Origin: Phascolarctos cinereus
Lineage: Eukaryota > Chordata > Mammalia > Diprotodontia > Phascolarctidae
Assembly: GCF_002099425.1 (NCBI RefSeq)
Contig: NW_018344289.1
Coordinates: 806,001 to 870,000 of the forward strand
DNA: 64,000 nucleotides
Reading direction: 5' to 3'
Part shown: positions 53,161-64,000 of the stretch, one piece after another
Numbering within the stretch: position 1 is the stretch's first letter
Layout of the letters: every line of letters starts with the position of its first letter
Position numbers and translations under genes: made by a program
The notes under the pieces: model-generated
What the model saw: the letters and a program-made list of their open reading frames with translations, nothing else
Database searches by the model: none
What the model was told of the DNA's origin: nothing

Positions 53161-55077
53161 GGTGTGAGTGTGGATGTATGTATTTCCACCCCATCCCAAT
53201 TAATGTAATTACCAATTATCACTATAAGATGCTCACTTATGGAATTTTAAATATGTGAATGAGATGGTCCACTTCTTGTAGTATCTTTGTAAGGCATGAA
53301 TTCCTCAATTTTTGCAAGTACATTGGGACTGGATAAATGACAAGTTGTCTAGGCATCTTGAAGATTTAAATTTCAGAGTAATTTTAGAAGTTCAATCCAT
53401 CCTGGAGCAATGCATTGGAACAGTGGAAAACAGCAGGGTCAGGAGCTGCTGAAAGAAATATTCTCTTTCACTGTACATTGATAAAGGGAAGAGAGAGGTT
53501 GATCCCAGAGGGAATGACAACCTGCCACTGATAACATTAATGGAGAAATTGTACAAATAGAAAATAATGCATTGAACTTGGGACAGAGAGAAAAATTGAG
53601 TACAAATAGTGACAAAACCAAACACACACAAATGACTATAGAAAATATAGCCATCCAAGGGAGAAAGTAGCTTCATGGAATGTGATTTTCTTTTTGCAGA
53701 AAGAATATTGGCTATAGACACTAGAAAGGCAGGGCCTAGTACAGAACTACACTTAAGGGAAACTAGACATGTTCTCAGCAAAAGAAAATCCTGCATCAGG
53801 ATTTGTGAGGTGCTACTTTGCCTCATGTCATGTTCCCTATACACACTTCTAACTATCTTTGTGTTCTATGTTTGAACCCACTTTCTCCAGGGACTTTGTG
53901 TGAGCATAGAGTGTGCTCCAAACTTTTGAGGGGAAGATTCCTTTAACTGCTCTTGTTCCTATTAAATCTTATCAAATATATATTTCTAAAAGCTAATTGA
54001 AGTTTGTCTGACTGATTGTCAATGGAAAACACATAGGTAGGATATCCTGAGTGATAGTGTTAGAAACCTCAGGCCCCGGGAATTACTGATAGAATAGAGA
54101 GTAGGAATAGTATACTGTCTGGGCTTCTAGCCCAGAATGCAACTAGGAGTTAGGGGAGTGGCCTTAAAGGAAGTGCTACATATGCATACATGTTGCTGCT
54201 TCAGGAAACTATTTAACACCATCCCCTGTGGAATTCAGATTACACAGAAATATCAGTTACTTTGATATAAATAATTTAAATGGTCATTATCTCATAAGGG
54301 TAGGTAGCTGCAATGGCAAATATGTGACAACTTATTTAAATATGCTGTGGTAAAATTGTATTTGATAATGAAATAATGGTTACTAAAAACTCTCATGATT
54401 CATAATTATCATTATTCCAAAAGTACTTTCTGCATAATAACCAGGCAATTTCTTTTGAATTATAAGTAGATCATTACACATTACATAACACTACTGTATC
54501 CAGGATGTAATTTTTTTGTTGTGATATTTTTTTTTTTTGTGCATGGTTTCTTAGAAATTCGGTTCAGTTACAGGAATAATTAAAAATACCTGCCTGAAAC
54601 GTTCAATTCATTTGTATTTGAGCAGCTTCTTTTCTTGCTTTCAATTTTTCTTCAACAAAAGAAGGAGAAAGGGAGACAGGTGGGTGAAATGAAAACAAGA
54701 TAAAAGAAGAAGCTACAGATAGAAAACTTAAATATTGAAATGAATGGAACATAGTAGGAATATAGAAAGGTAAAGATTTATTTCAAATTTTATAAATATT
54801 GTTTCTGATACCTTTCTTAGTGAAACTTTTTGCTCACTTTCAAACATATAGTTTTCTTTAGAATTTCTACATTATCATACAATTGTAAACTCTCTGAGTT
54901 GAATAACCTCAGTTAATTTTGTCTAACCCTTACCTAAAATATTAACTCCTTCTGCAAGTCAGCCTTCTACTATTCACCTAAAAGGACAGGAGACTTACTA
55001 TTCTGTTTACGAAGTGAGCACTCAAGTCAAAATATGACTAGATTTAGAGCTAGTAGAGACTTTAGAAATTATTTAGT
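53161..55077. other. Unassigned stretch; no gene supported
   Basis: The minus-strand frame 53,844-53,392 (150 codons) is the longest in the window but shows no domain, signal or biased composition that I can use, and an overlapping frame is nearly as open. From about 54,890 to 55,075 there is possibly an old MIR-like piece (TTTAGAGCTAGTAGAGACTT). Confidence 0.45.
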
Positions 55078-55588
55078 TGGAGGCAAAGCCAAAATGGCAG
55101 AGTAGAGAAGCATTCAGCTGAACTCTTTCAAATTCTCCTCCAAACAACTTTAAAATAACACCTTAAATAATGTTCTTGAATAACAGAACCAACAAAAAGG
55201 TTGGGTGAAAACAAACAAAACTTTCTGTCCCAAGACAACCTAGGAGATCAGCAGGAAAGGTCTGTCTCACAAGGGTAGTGATCAGGCTTAAAGCACAGTA
55301 CAGACTGGGCATCACATGCTATGCTGATAGCTATAGGCCTCAGAGAGGGCTGCATTGGGGACAGAAACTGCTTCAGTAGCTCTCAGACTATGGTAGTTAG
55401 GGAGGAGTTAGAATTAGGCAAGTAGAAATAAATTGCTAACCAAGAAACAAACAAAAAATAAGCAGAATCACAGGAATGAAAAAAATAAGAAAATATGAAC
55501 TATCTCGTTGAAAAGAAAAAAAAATTAGTCTAGGAAATAGATTGAGGGAAAACTTAAGAATCACTGGACTATCTAAAATCTATGATGA

Positions 55589-55653
<65 letters not shown>

Positions 55654-55740
55654 TTAGATGTGACATTTCAAAAGAATTGTTATGGAAACTAGCCCTAATG
55701 CCCTACAACATGAGGGCAAAATACAAAATGAAAGAATCCA
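55078..55740 (+). mobile_element. HAL1 with large internal deletion
   Basis: Leader GGAGGCAAAGCCAAAATGGC at 55,079 to about 55,400, then directly ORF1 from the heptad/RRM region (AACTTAAGAATCACTGGACT at 55,550) to TACAAAATGAAAGAATCCA at 55,740, where another HAL1 leader begins. About 1 kb of leader and ORF1 N-terminus is missing. Confidence 0.8.
55592..55647. repeat. (AG)n microsatellite
   Basis: About 28 AG units inserted within the ORF1 RRM segment of the deleted HAL1. A polypurine run like this can form triplex (H-) DNA. Confidence 0.95.
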
Positions 55741-56340
55741 GAGGTGGACCAAGATGGAGAAGAAAAGGCAACTACTCACAAGAATTCTCACCAAATCCCT
55801 TCTGAACATTTTTAAATAATGCTATAAAACAATTCCTGGAGTGGCATACCCTAGAAAAAGACAAAGTGAATTGATTTTCTAGCCAAAGACAACTTGGAAG
55901 ATCAGCAAAACAAAGTCTTTCACACCAGGATGGGAGTGGAGCAGAGGCTATGACAGCACATCCTGGACCTCAGAAAACCAGGCGCTGGTCTTGGTAGCCA
56001 TGGAATCATTATCAGCAGGCTCTGCTTCCAGAGATCTCATCACACAGAGTACAAGGGGTCAAACAACTTATCAGAATGAAATTAAAGGAGCTCTTTACTT
56101 GCAGCAGGGGAAAGACTCGGTTGAATTACCCATACTCACAGACTTAGGTGGTTGTCCAAGGAAGAATACTAGCACGCCAAACCATGCAGAACACAGTGGA
56201 ACAGGGACCCTTATCACAGTTCCATGGCATAAAGAGTGCTTGTGGTCACTCATAGACCAGACTACAAGCCAGAAGATCAGTAAACATATTTTCTTAGATT
56301 ATACCAACATAGAACAACTGAAAACTTACAGGTCCCTAAA
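55741..56340 (+). mobile_element. HAL1 leader (5' untranslated region)
   Basis: GAGGTGGACCAAGATGGAGA start, then AAAGACAAAGTGAATTGATT, CAACTTGGAAGATCAGCAAA, GTGGTCACTCATAGACCAGA and GAAAACTTACAGGTCCCTAA. Ends at the point in the leader where the neighbouring minus-strand piece begins. Confidence 0.85.
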
Positions 56341-56965
56341 ATGAGATATTTCACATTGTTTTCTAATTTTTCATTCTTTTGGATTTGTTTTACAATGTCT
56401 TGATTTCTCATAATGTCACTAGCTTCCAATTGCTCTACTCTAATTTTTAAGGAAGTATTTTCTTCAGCAAGCTTTTGAACTTCCTTTTTCCATTTGGTGA
56501 ATTTTTCTTTTTAGGGCATTTTCCTCCTCGTTGGCTTTTTGGACCTCTTTTACCATTTGGGTTAGGCTATTTTTTAAGGTATTATTATCTTCAGTATTTT
56601 TTGGGGTCTCCTTCAGCAAGCTGTTGACTTGTTTTTCATGATTTTCTTGCATCACTCTCATTTCTCTTCCTCTACTTCCCTTACTTGCTTCTCAAAATCC
56701 CTTTTGAGCTCTTGCAAGGCCTGGGACTGTTTCATATTTTTCTTGGAGGCTTTGGATGTAGGAGCTTTGACTTTGTTGTTCTCTTCTTACTTTGTCACCA
56801 AAGTAAGATAATGTAGTCTGACTCTTTTTGCACTGCTTGCTCATGATCCCGGCCTATTACTTGAGTTTTAAACTCTTTGTTAAAGTAAGAGTCTGCTTCC
56901 AATGTGGAGAATGTACTGTCCCAAGCTTCAGGGCTTTGTACAGCTGATTTCAGAGCTACTTGTAA
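56341..56965 (-). mobile_element. HAL1 leader end and ORF1 N-terminal half, inverted
   Basis: Minus-strand reading from about 56,960: GTAGCTCTGAAATCAGCTGT, CTTGGGACAGTACATTCTCC, ORF1 start ATGAGCAAGCAGTGCAAAAA at about 56,843, then ORF1 through the heptad region (ENHEKQVNSLLKETPKNTE, ANEEENALKRKIHQMEKG) to GAAAACAATGTGAAATATCTCA at 56,341. It continues the leader at 55,741-56,340 in element coordinates but in opposite orientation. Confidence 0.85.
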
Positions 56966-59295
56966 GCCTATTGTGATCTTTTTCTATGAGTAAACCATAG
57001 TAAATATGGAAAAAGGGTAATATGATATTACTGTTATCAATGCTTCTTTAACATTTCATGACTTTTCTCTCTTTTTTTTTACCCTGCTCATTAAACTAGC
57101 TCCTAAAATCCCATTACCCTCTTTCATGAAGGTTCAAAAGTGAGAATCTTTTTTTTTTATCAGTTTTGTTTTTCATTCATTTAGTTTTGTTTTTACTCCA
57201 CCCATTCTGGACATGCAGTCTTCATGACCATCACTGTTTTCCATATCAGTGATACACCTTCCCTTCCCATTTTCCCCTGAAATTAAACTTTCATTCAACA
57301 TGTATTAGGCTCCTACTGGGGCATGGATTTAGGCAATAGTGGAATTAAAATATTTAGATAATACACAGTCATGGCCCTTAAAGATATTATATTCAATTAG
57401 GATATATCTTACAACATTGATATATCTTAACATATTACATGATAAGTACAAATGAGAGTTATAAATAACTACTGAAGTCAAATCAACAAGCACTTATGAA
57501 CTAGACTTTATGTGCTGAGATTGGGAAATCAAGAAAGATCATAGAGAAAAAGTGGTATTTAAAATGTAAATATTATTTGCATGTATATACAACAACTGAC
57601 ATACTACTAACACCAATAATAATATTGGCTTATTTTTATTCTTAATCAATATCATGTATAACTACATGAATGTCTATATTTTTGAATCTACCTTGTGTTA
57701 TTTTTCCCCAAAAGCAGTGATCACATTTCTAAATTTTTTTTTCATGTCTCAGAGCAGCTTTTTGTGCAACTTAATGCTTAATAAACACTTTTGGATAATC
57801 TATTATACCTTTAGAAATAAAAATAATAAATGGGGAAAAATAAGCCTCTGCTCATTTTATGTTTCATTTTACATACCTGTAAAGAGCAAGAGAAAAAAAG
57901 ATTTTGTCCAAGCTAAGGTCATAGGAATGAGTCTTTGAGTATTTGAACCAGGGATCACATAATCATAGAAAATTTTAAGGTATTTAAGTTTCCTTTTGAA
58001 TCCTTAGCAAGGAATAAAATGTATTCTCATCTCTCTGTGAAGCTGTAGAAGCACAATGATATAGCAAAAAAAAATCAATAGCTCATAGAAATTTGACTTC
58101 CATGCTCAGGAGCAAGAAAGGAAATGGAGGCTCAGCTAAGAAAATCTTTTATATTTAGAGGGTGTATGAAACTGACAAAATTGCTCCAAAAAAAAAGAAC
58201 CCCGAACACCAAAAATGATAGTTTTCAGATGTGAGATAGATGTGTTAAATGTATTTAAAAAATTAACTTCAATTAGAACATACAACTCTGTCTGGTTTTG
58301 TTATTTGATTGAATGTCAATTAAATAGCCTTCATTTATAAATAACATTGGCTGTTAATTTAATTGGTATCAGAAATGTTCATGATGAAATCTATGTAATC
58401 TATGTAAGCTTTTCTTTGTCATCTGTTCAATATCTGTAACTTTACATTGATAATCCAAATAAAAGTTCAGCTGCTTTATAATTTTTAAGCCATGGATCAA
58501 ACTTTTGGAATTCAATAAACCTCAAATGTATTAGACCAATTTTCTTTCCTTCATAAGAATTTTATATAAAAGTTAAACTCTCTTTTTTTCCTGATTCATT
58601 AACACTAAAGATTGGTTTTTTCATTGAGCCATCAGACTGTAAGTGACAGTCAGAGGTCATTATAAAAATTATTTGGTATTCAAAAGGCTTTTGATGGCCT
58701 TTAGGTTTTTTTATGGATTTATCCAAACCATTTTTCTTTAAAGGAAAAAAAAATCACCAATAAGTAAAAAGAAAATCTAATTGCTGCTGAAACTACAACA
58801 TCATGAGCTATGCAATCCAAATGTGAGAATGAAGTTTTTAAATCCCCAAGAAAGGTGAAAGAGACCAAAAATTTAGAAAAATCTTTGCATTATACAAAAT
58901 CTTGAATCAACTACTGCCCAAATAATTCATTAAGGTATTTAACTTCAAAGATTTAAGGAATTGTTCCAAAGAAAACAAACTGCTACAGCAGATTAATACA
59001 ACCGTATCAGTTCAGGTAGAACTTCTAGCCTTCCTTACAACCCACTACACTTTAATATCCCTTTCTGAACCAATGAGGTCCCTAGACATATTCTCCACTT
59101 AGGCATAGAAAGAAGGATTAACTATTTGCTCTTAGATCTCTAAATCACTCCTGGCTATTCTTGATTCTAAGATCTGAGAAGGAAAAGTAATGTGAAAGGA
59201 ACATAACCTCACTGATTGAATTGTTTACTTCTTACTTTCTTACAATTCATTCTTCTCCTTAAATGCAAGCTCTATTTCTATCTTCATATAAATAC
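56966..59295. other. AT-rich stretch, no gene recognised
   Basis: Possible LINE-2-like trace at 57,285-57,410 (TCATTCAACATGTATTAGGC), too decayed to annotate. Short open frames have no domain. Confidence 0.45.
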
Positions 59296-59299
59296 AGGG

Positions 59300-59620
59300 G
59301 GAAATGATATATTAAGCAGCTACTATGTATAAGACAATGACAAAATGACAAAACTTGAGTTCTCTATCCTGTAGGAACCATTGTTTTGCTAAAAGGAGAC
59401 AATATGTAATAAGGTAAATAAAAATAAGGTAAGTTTAATAGAGAGGGCACACTGACAACTGTAGGGTGGGTTTTAAGGACGGCTTCACAGAAGAGGCAAA
59501 AGCTAAACTGAATCCTGAAGAAAAGTGTTCTTAGAGGTAGGAAGGAGAACAAGGCATTCTAGGTTCGGGGAATGATCCATGAAAATATATACAGAAGAAG
59601 ATGGGACATTGATTTTTAGG
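59300..59620 (-). mobile_element. LINE-2 3' portion, minus strand
   Basis: Plus-strand landmarks CACAGAAGAGGCAAAAGCTA, AAACTGAATCCTGAAGAAAA, AACAAGGCATTCTAGGTTC and ATTAAGCAGCTACTATGTAT follow the order of a reversed LINE-2 3' region. Diverged. Confidence 0.6.
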
Positions 59621-59859
59621 ACCATCTAGGTAATGAGCTAGGTTTCAATTTGCAAAGCTGGAATTTCTCAACATTAGATCCTTCCATCTAAATATGTGTA
59701 GAGCTTTCTTTTGTTTGCTAAAGTAGTGTGACTGAACAAAATCATTGCTGTAAGGTAGGGAAGGAAACTATGATAGGAAAAAAAATTTTGCATAAGATTC
59801 ATTTGATTAAGTTTTATTTAAGATATATAGGGCTAAATTAATGCAAATATATCAGACTA

Positions 59860-60580
59860 ATACCTCATTTTCCCAAGATAAATAATTATGAAGAAACAAC
59901 AATTCTCAAAAGAAAAATCAGAAACTTACAAGCAAATGAAAGATTGCTCCAAATTATACATATCAAGATAAATAAAAATTAAAATAACTGTCAGATATGA
60001 CTGCACAACCCATGAATTGACAGAGATTACAAAAGATGGAAAGGGTCCAAGATGGATCAGGGACAGAAAAGCACCCTAATGCAATGTTAGTGAACTGTGA
60101 ACTGCTCTAACTATGAGAACAGGTATGGAAAATACACTGGGATTTTGCTTAAAGTTAATTAAATGTCCATATTCTTTGGCCCAGAGATCTTACTACTAAA
60201 TATATATTACCGAAAAAGCAAATACAAAAAGTAACATCCCCCCCACCCCACCCCATACCAAGATATGGGCAGCTCAGCAGCACAGTGAATAGAGTTGCTG
60301 ATCTAAAGTCAGGAAGACATGAGTTCAATCCTGCCTAAAGCACTCATTAGCTATGTGATCATGGGCAAGTCATTTAATCCTGTTTGCCTTAGTTTCCTCA
60401 TCTGTAAAATTAGCTGAAGAGGAAAAAGGCAAACCATTCCAGTATCATTGCCAAGAAAAACCAGAATGGGTCACAAAGAGTCAGATATAACTGAAAAGAC
60501 TGAATAACAACAATATCAAGATATTCCTGGAAACACTTTTTGTAGAAGCAGAGAATTGGCAACAAAATGGGAGCTCATTG
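59860..60580 (+). mobile_element. Old L1 ORF2 C-terminal fragment
   Basis: GAACTGTGAACTGCTCTAAC, CATATTCTTTGGCCCAGAGA, TCTTACTACTAAATATATAT and, past the SINE, ACACTTTTTGTAGAAGCAGA with GAATTGGCAACAAAATGGGA. Order and wording match L1 ORF2 near its C-terminus (the TGTGAACTGGTCTAACCA and GACCCAGAGATACCACTACT segments). Frames are broken throughout. Confidence 0.75.
60267..60514 (+). mobile_element. Mar1-type CORE-SINE, full length, with target duplication
   Basis: GGGCAGCTCAGCAGCACAGT head, AAAGTCAGGAAGACATGAGT, ATGTGATCATGGGCAAGTCA, TTAGTTTCCTCATCTGTAAA core, AGAGTCAGATATAACTGAAA tail and an AACAACA end. ACCAAGATAT (60,257-60,266) and ATCAAGATAT (60,515-60,524) flank it. Interrupts the L1 fragment above. 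Confidence 0.93.
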
Positions 60581-63120
60581 TCAACCAGGTGGAACCAGCC
60601 TGTAACCTGTGGGTGGCCAGACCAAAAAAAGCAGGTTAGAGACAGGAAAATAAGAAATTAAACAGAAGTTTCATTTCAAAGTGAGGGAAATGCCTTGCAA
60701 GCAATGACACATGTGCCAGAGTCCTTTCCCTAGAGTTGGGGATCTGAGGCACTGTGGAGAGATCTCTGTTCTTATATCTAACAATCCTTTGTGCTCACCC
60801 TCTGTATCATCTCAGCCACAACAAAATCCCAAAGTTTTTTCACATAATTATTGTATTTCTTTGACCAGCTCCAAGTATTTCCCCAATCTCAGACAAGTGC
60901 TAGGTATATCCATATTCTAGTCATGAAGCCATGCTATGAATCAAACTTGTCCTTTGTTGTTATAACCCCTCATTGTTAGGGGTTACTCAATAAGCTGTGA
61001 TATAAGCCAAGATGCCACAGGAGGTCATTTGGGCCAGAATGAGCATTTTTATACTAGCAGGTTAATTCCTTGAAGGGACCTACTGGGGAAGTGCGTCAAG
61101 TATCATTGCTAGCCATTATTTGCTTGCAAGCAGAAAAGAGAGGGGGGCCAAGAATGTAGAGTAAGAAAATGCCAACATACACTGGAATCAGGGCCTTCTG
61201 GCTTTAGGCAAATCACAAAAGGAAAGAGGAGGGGGGAAGGACAATACACTCAGCCCTCATCTGGAATCTTGAGAAAACTGTGTCATTTGAATGTCAGCTG
61301 TGTCTGGATCTGTACTAGACAAATCTTGAGGTCCCTGGAAGATTCTGTCATCCATTCAGGCCCAGAGGCTTTCTTCAAATGATCCAGGAGTCCACAACCA
61401 CAAGTTTGGCAGCTAGGGGAGTAGTCAGAAGAATATGTAGAGGCCCTTATAGAAAACTCCTTGCATCAATTTTTGAATCTAAGTTTCTAGTTAGCCATAA
61501 CATAGGTACTTAGATAAGAGTCCCTAACAACACATAGAGATAATAGAGTTTTCCAGCCACACAGGGCTAGACTGAAACAATGCAATGAAGTTTCTCCCTC
61601 AAATCCCATAACTGCGTAATTACATTAAGTTAGGCACAGATCAAAGTACTTGGAGGGCTCACAATGGACTACTTTTGAGAAGGGAGATTTATATGTCACC
61701 AAGGTAACCAAGAAAACTTAAACCATGCAAAGCAAACACTAAATATAACTAACACCAAGTTTCTTTGTATGCTAGCAATGCATTCTTAATATCCATTTAA
61801 TCAGCACATTTTGAGTCCCAGATGTCTCATGAAGTTTTCTGGTCCCTAGATATCTTTTCTCAGGAAATAGGCTTTATTCTCAGGACAGCTCTAAAGGGGG
61901 TTTTGCTTCTCCAGTTCCAAATCTAGAGGTTTCTAGGTAATTCTACTGGTAATATTATTTAAATTTGGTTCTCCAATTTTGAAACTTTAGGGAATTTCTG
62001 GTCATATATCATTTGTTGTTTATATCCTTTTCTAAATACTGTACCTGATATAAAATTCTGTTAAAAATTTATGAGGGTTAAGCTGTAAAAAGAACTCTTC
62101 TGCTTTTTAAAATTATCAGACAGATACTTTAAAATAATTTCATCTTCTTTACCATTACCCATACAATTTATACGTTAAAAAAATTGAGAAAGTATTACAA
62201 AAACATTCTCAAAGCCTAAATTTTCATGATAAATAAATTTGGAAGGCAATCATACAAAAATGTATACAGTACTTACAAAAAACTTTCTAATTCTGTTGCT
62301 TTCTCAAAATTTGTTATTCCATTAATTTAGAAAACTTTTTTTTTTACATCACATCTTAGTTTTATTACTTTGTCTAATAATTTCCCCCTTAGGAGGATAT
62401 CATCCCAATGTTATAATTTCACCACAAATATAGTTTAAAATTGTAAGATGTTCATATCTGCAACCTATTATAGTAACTGAAAGATGTTCTAGTTTCAATC
62501 TATTACTTAATAGATTTGGTACTGTTCTTACAAAACTTGATTTTAGAAATTTGCTATAAAAGGAAAAAAGACAGAATTAATGTTATAGTAATACCATGTA
62601 TTATAACAGAAGGAAAAAAAAACTCCCTTAGCTGTGTTTTATTCCAGGCATGAATAATATCTGACAGTCAATCATGTACTCACAGAAAAAGCACTCAGGA
62701 TTAACCAAGTGGGGAAATTTCCTTTCCAGAAAATAGTCAGGGGAGAAATAGTCTGGAGGATTATACCTTCACCATGTCACGTTCATCCCCAAAACTTTGC
62801 CCAGGTACAGATATGAATCTTTAGCAGCTCCCAGATTTCAGCACAAGCCATTTTCTACTATTGGCTTCATGACAATTGAGACAACTATCTAGAGAATCAA
62901 GGTTCAAAACCATAGTAAATTATACTACCAGGAATTTTTACCTTAAATAGCAAAATTTGACTAACCAAAACTTAGGTCTTGAATATCTTTCCTGATGTTT
63001 CCCTAACAGTTAACATTCCATTATTTCTTTACTTCCAAATAAAAGTTTCCATATTCTGCAGCTATATACATATAGCAATACCTGATAGTTGACTTATCAT
63101 TCATCTGTAGAAGTTACATT
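60581..63120. other. Unassigned stretch, less AT-rich in its first 1.3 kb
   Basis: 60,640-61,900 is more GC-balanced than its surroundings and reads like an interspersed-element interior, but I cannot place it. 61,900-63,120 is AT-rich. No convincing open frame on either strand; the 69-codon frame at 60,711-60,920 has no domain. Confidence 0.4.
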
Positions 63121-63124
63121 TAAA

Positions 63125-63860
63125 AAAAATCATTAGTATTTTATTTTTCTACAGTTACATGTAAAAACAATTTTAACATTCATTTTTAAAATGTTGAGTT
63201 CCAAATCCTCTCCCTTACTCTGTCTTCACCCCCCCCACACACACACACAATGAAAAGGCAATAATTCGAAATACATTATACATGTGTAGTCATGCAAAAC
63301 ATATCCATAATAGTAATGTTGTGAAAGAAAACACAGACAAAAAATTCTCAAGAAAAATAAATTTTAAAAAGAGTAAGCTTCAATCTGTGTTCAGACACCA
63401 TCAGTTCATTCTCAGGAGATATATAGCATTTTTGATCATAAGTCCTTCAGAGTTTTCTTGGATCATTATATTACTGAGAACAGCTAAGTTATTCACAGCT
63501 CATCATCTTACAATATTGCTGTTACTTTGTGCACAGTGCATTTCACTTTGCATCATCAGCCCATGCACATCTTTCTAAGTTTTCTTTTTCTCCTGAGAGC
63601 ATCTCGCTCATCATTTCTTATGGTACAATAGTATTCCACCATAATCACATGGCACAACTTCTTTAGCCATCCCCAGCTGATGGGTACCCACTGTGAAGCT
63701 ACATCTTCAAACTGCTCTATGCACTTTCATAATAGCCGAGAATTTCAAGTGAAAATTTGCTATTACATGTTATTTTCTGCTTTGTAGCAAAATATATCCC
63801 ATTTAAAATTTAACAATTTTCAAATATCTATTGTTATCACATCCTTTTAAAAGCCCAATT
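63125..63860 (-). mobile_element. L1 3' UTR and ORF2 end, minus strand
   Basis: From the left: CTACAGTTACATGTAAAAAC and TTGAGTTCCAAATCCTCTCC (tail of the type seen at 52,425, reversed), GTGTAGTCATGCAAAACATA, then CATTTCTTATGGTACAATAG, TATTCCACCATAATCACATG and TTTAGCCATCCCCAGCTGAT of the ORF2 end. A C-run plus CACACA patch at 63,227-63,249 lies inside. 5'-truncated. Confidence 0.85.
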
Positions 63861-64000
63861 CATGTGTAATTTGATCCAGATTAAAAGTTGTCTTGTCTAA
63901 CAGCATTTCTGTTACAATGGTCTCCGAAATTTCACAATATAAGAGAATTTAGAAATAAAATAATAACAAAAACGATAAACGTAAGATGACATCAATTTCT
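63861..64000. other. Window end, nothing recognised
   Basis: AT-rich DNA. Confidence 0.5.

Noticed and set aside
52820-53222. Four overlapping open frames of 85-111 codons
   Set aside because: Artefacts of TA, CA and TGTA repeats; no real composition outside the repeats.
53392-53844. 150-codon open frame on the minus strand
   Set aside because: Longest frame in the window, but no domain, no start context, no neighbouring exon signals, and an alternative frame is open over part of it. In 64 kb of AT-rich DNA a frame this long is expected by chance.
55592-55647. (AG)n run considered as a promoter GAGA element
   Set aside because: It interrupts a dead ORF1 RRM segment and behaves as an ordinary expanded microsatellite.
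61130-61260. GGGGGGCCAAGAATGTAGAG looked like another L1-class leader start
   Set aside because: The downstream landmarks of type I and type II leaders are absent, so the likeness is limited to the first few bases.

Overview
The window is about 64 kb of AT-rich, repeat-saturated mammalian DNA, almost certainly from a marsupial. It holds many LINE-1-class copies of marsupial type, tRNA-headed CORE-SINEs of the Mar1/WSINE kind (GGGCAGCTAGGTGG head, a CAGTTTCCTCATCTGTAAAA-like middle, and in the longer copies an AGAGTCRGACAYGACTGAA tail), LINE-2 pieces, a MIR/THER1-type SINE, long microsatellites and an LTR retrovirus fossil. I cannot tell which marsupial from sequence alone. I find no intact host protein gene, no exon I can defend and no structural RNA gene. 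The only host-gene sequences are two retroposed ribosomal-protein copies: RPL30 (plus strand, 12.8-13.3 kb) and RPS17 (minus strand, 23.8-24.3 kb).

Layout. 0-3 kb: L1-class 5' regions of two types; one copy fuses ORF1 to a sliver of ORF2 reverse transcriptase. 3-8 kb: SINEs, a LINE-2 3' end and AT-rich filler. 8-19 kb: a nested pile. An old minus-strand LINE-2 was split by a plus-strand L1 3' end and by a full-length HAL1 (half-LINE-1: ORF1 but no ORF2). Next to it lies a minus-strand L1/HAL1 that received the RPL30 copy, then two HAL1 3' regions head to head. 20-25 kb: an old LTR-retrovirus relative (copy A) with the RPS17 copy inside it. 25-34 kb: L1, SINE, LINE-2, two HAL1 copies and an L1 ORF2 tail. 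34.92-40.91 kb: a complete LTR element (copy B) with two 616-bp LTRs, a 4-bp target duplication, a tRNA-Gly-like primer site and a polypurine tract, but no recognisable gag, pol or env. 41-44 kb: mostly unassigned. 44-52.4 kb: type II L1-class copy split by a full HAL1, then two L1 ORF2 3' ends. 52.4-57 kb: an unnamed interspersed repeat, a large composite microsatellite and HAL1 fragments, one of them internally inverted. 57-64 kb: mostly unassigned, with LINE-2, an old L1 carrying a SINE, and a minus-strand L1 3' end.

Nothing here works as a pathway; the sequence records successive retrotransposition. An autonomous L1 would have supplied the enzymes for HAL1, the SINEs and both retropseudogenes, and an unseen autonomous retrovirus would have been needed for copies A and B. 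The most interesting signals are the apparently coding-free LTR element family, repeated insertion into the same TTAAAA-type site inside ORF1, a HAL1 3' region that carries two different L1 tails in series, and several rearranged LINE structures. All identifications rest on reading and memory of families; no database search was run, and fragment edges are usually good to about 10-30 bases except where target duplications fix them.
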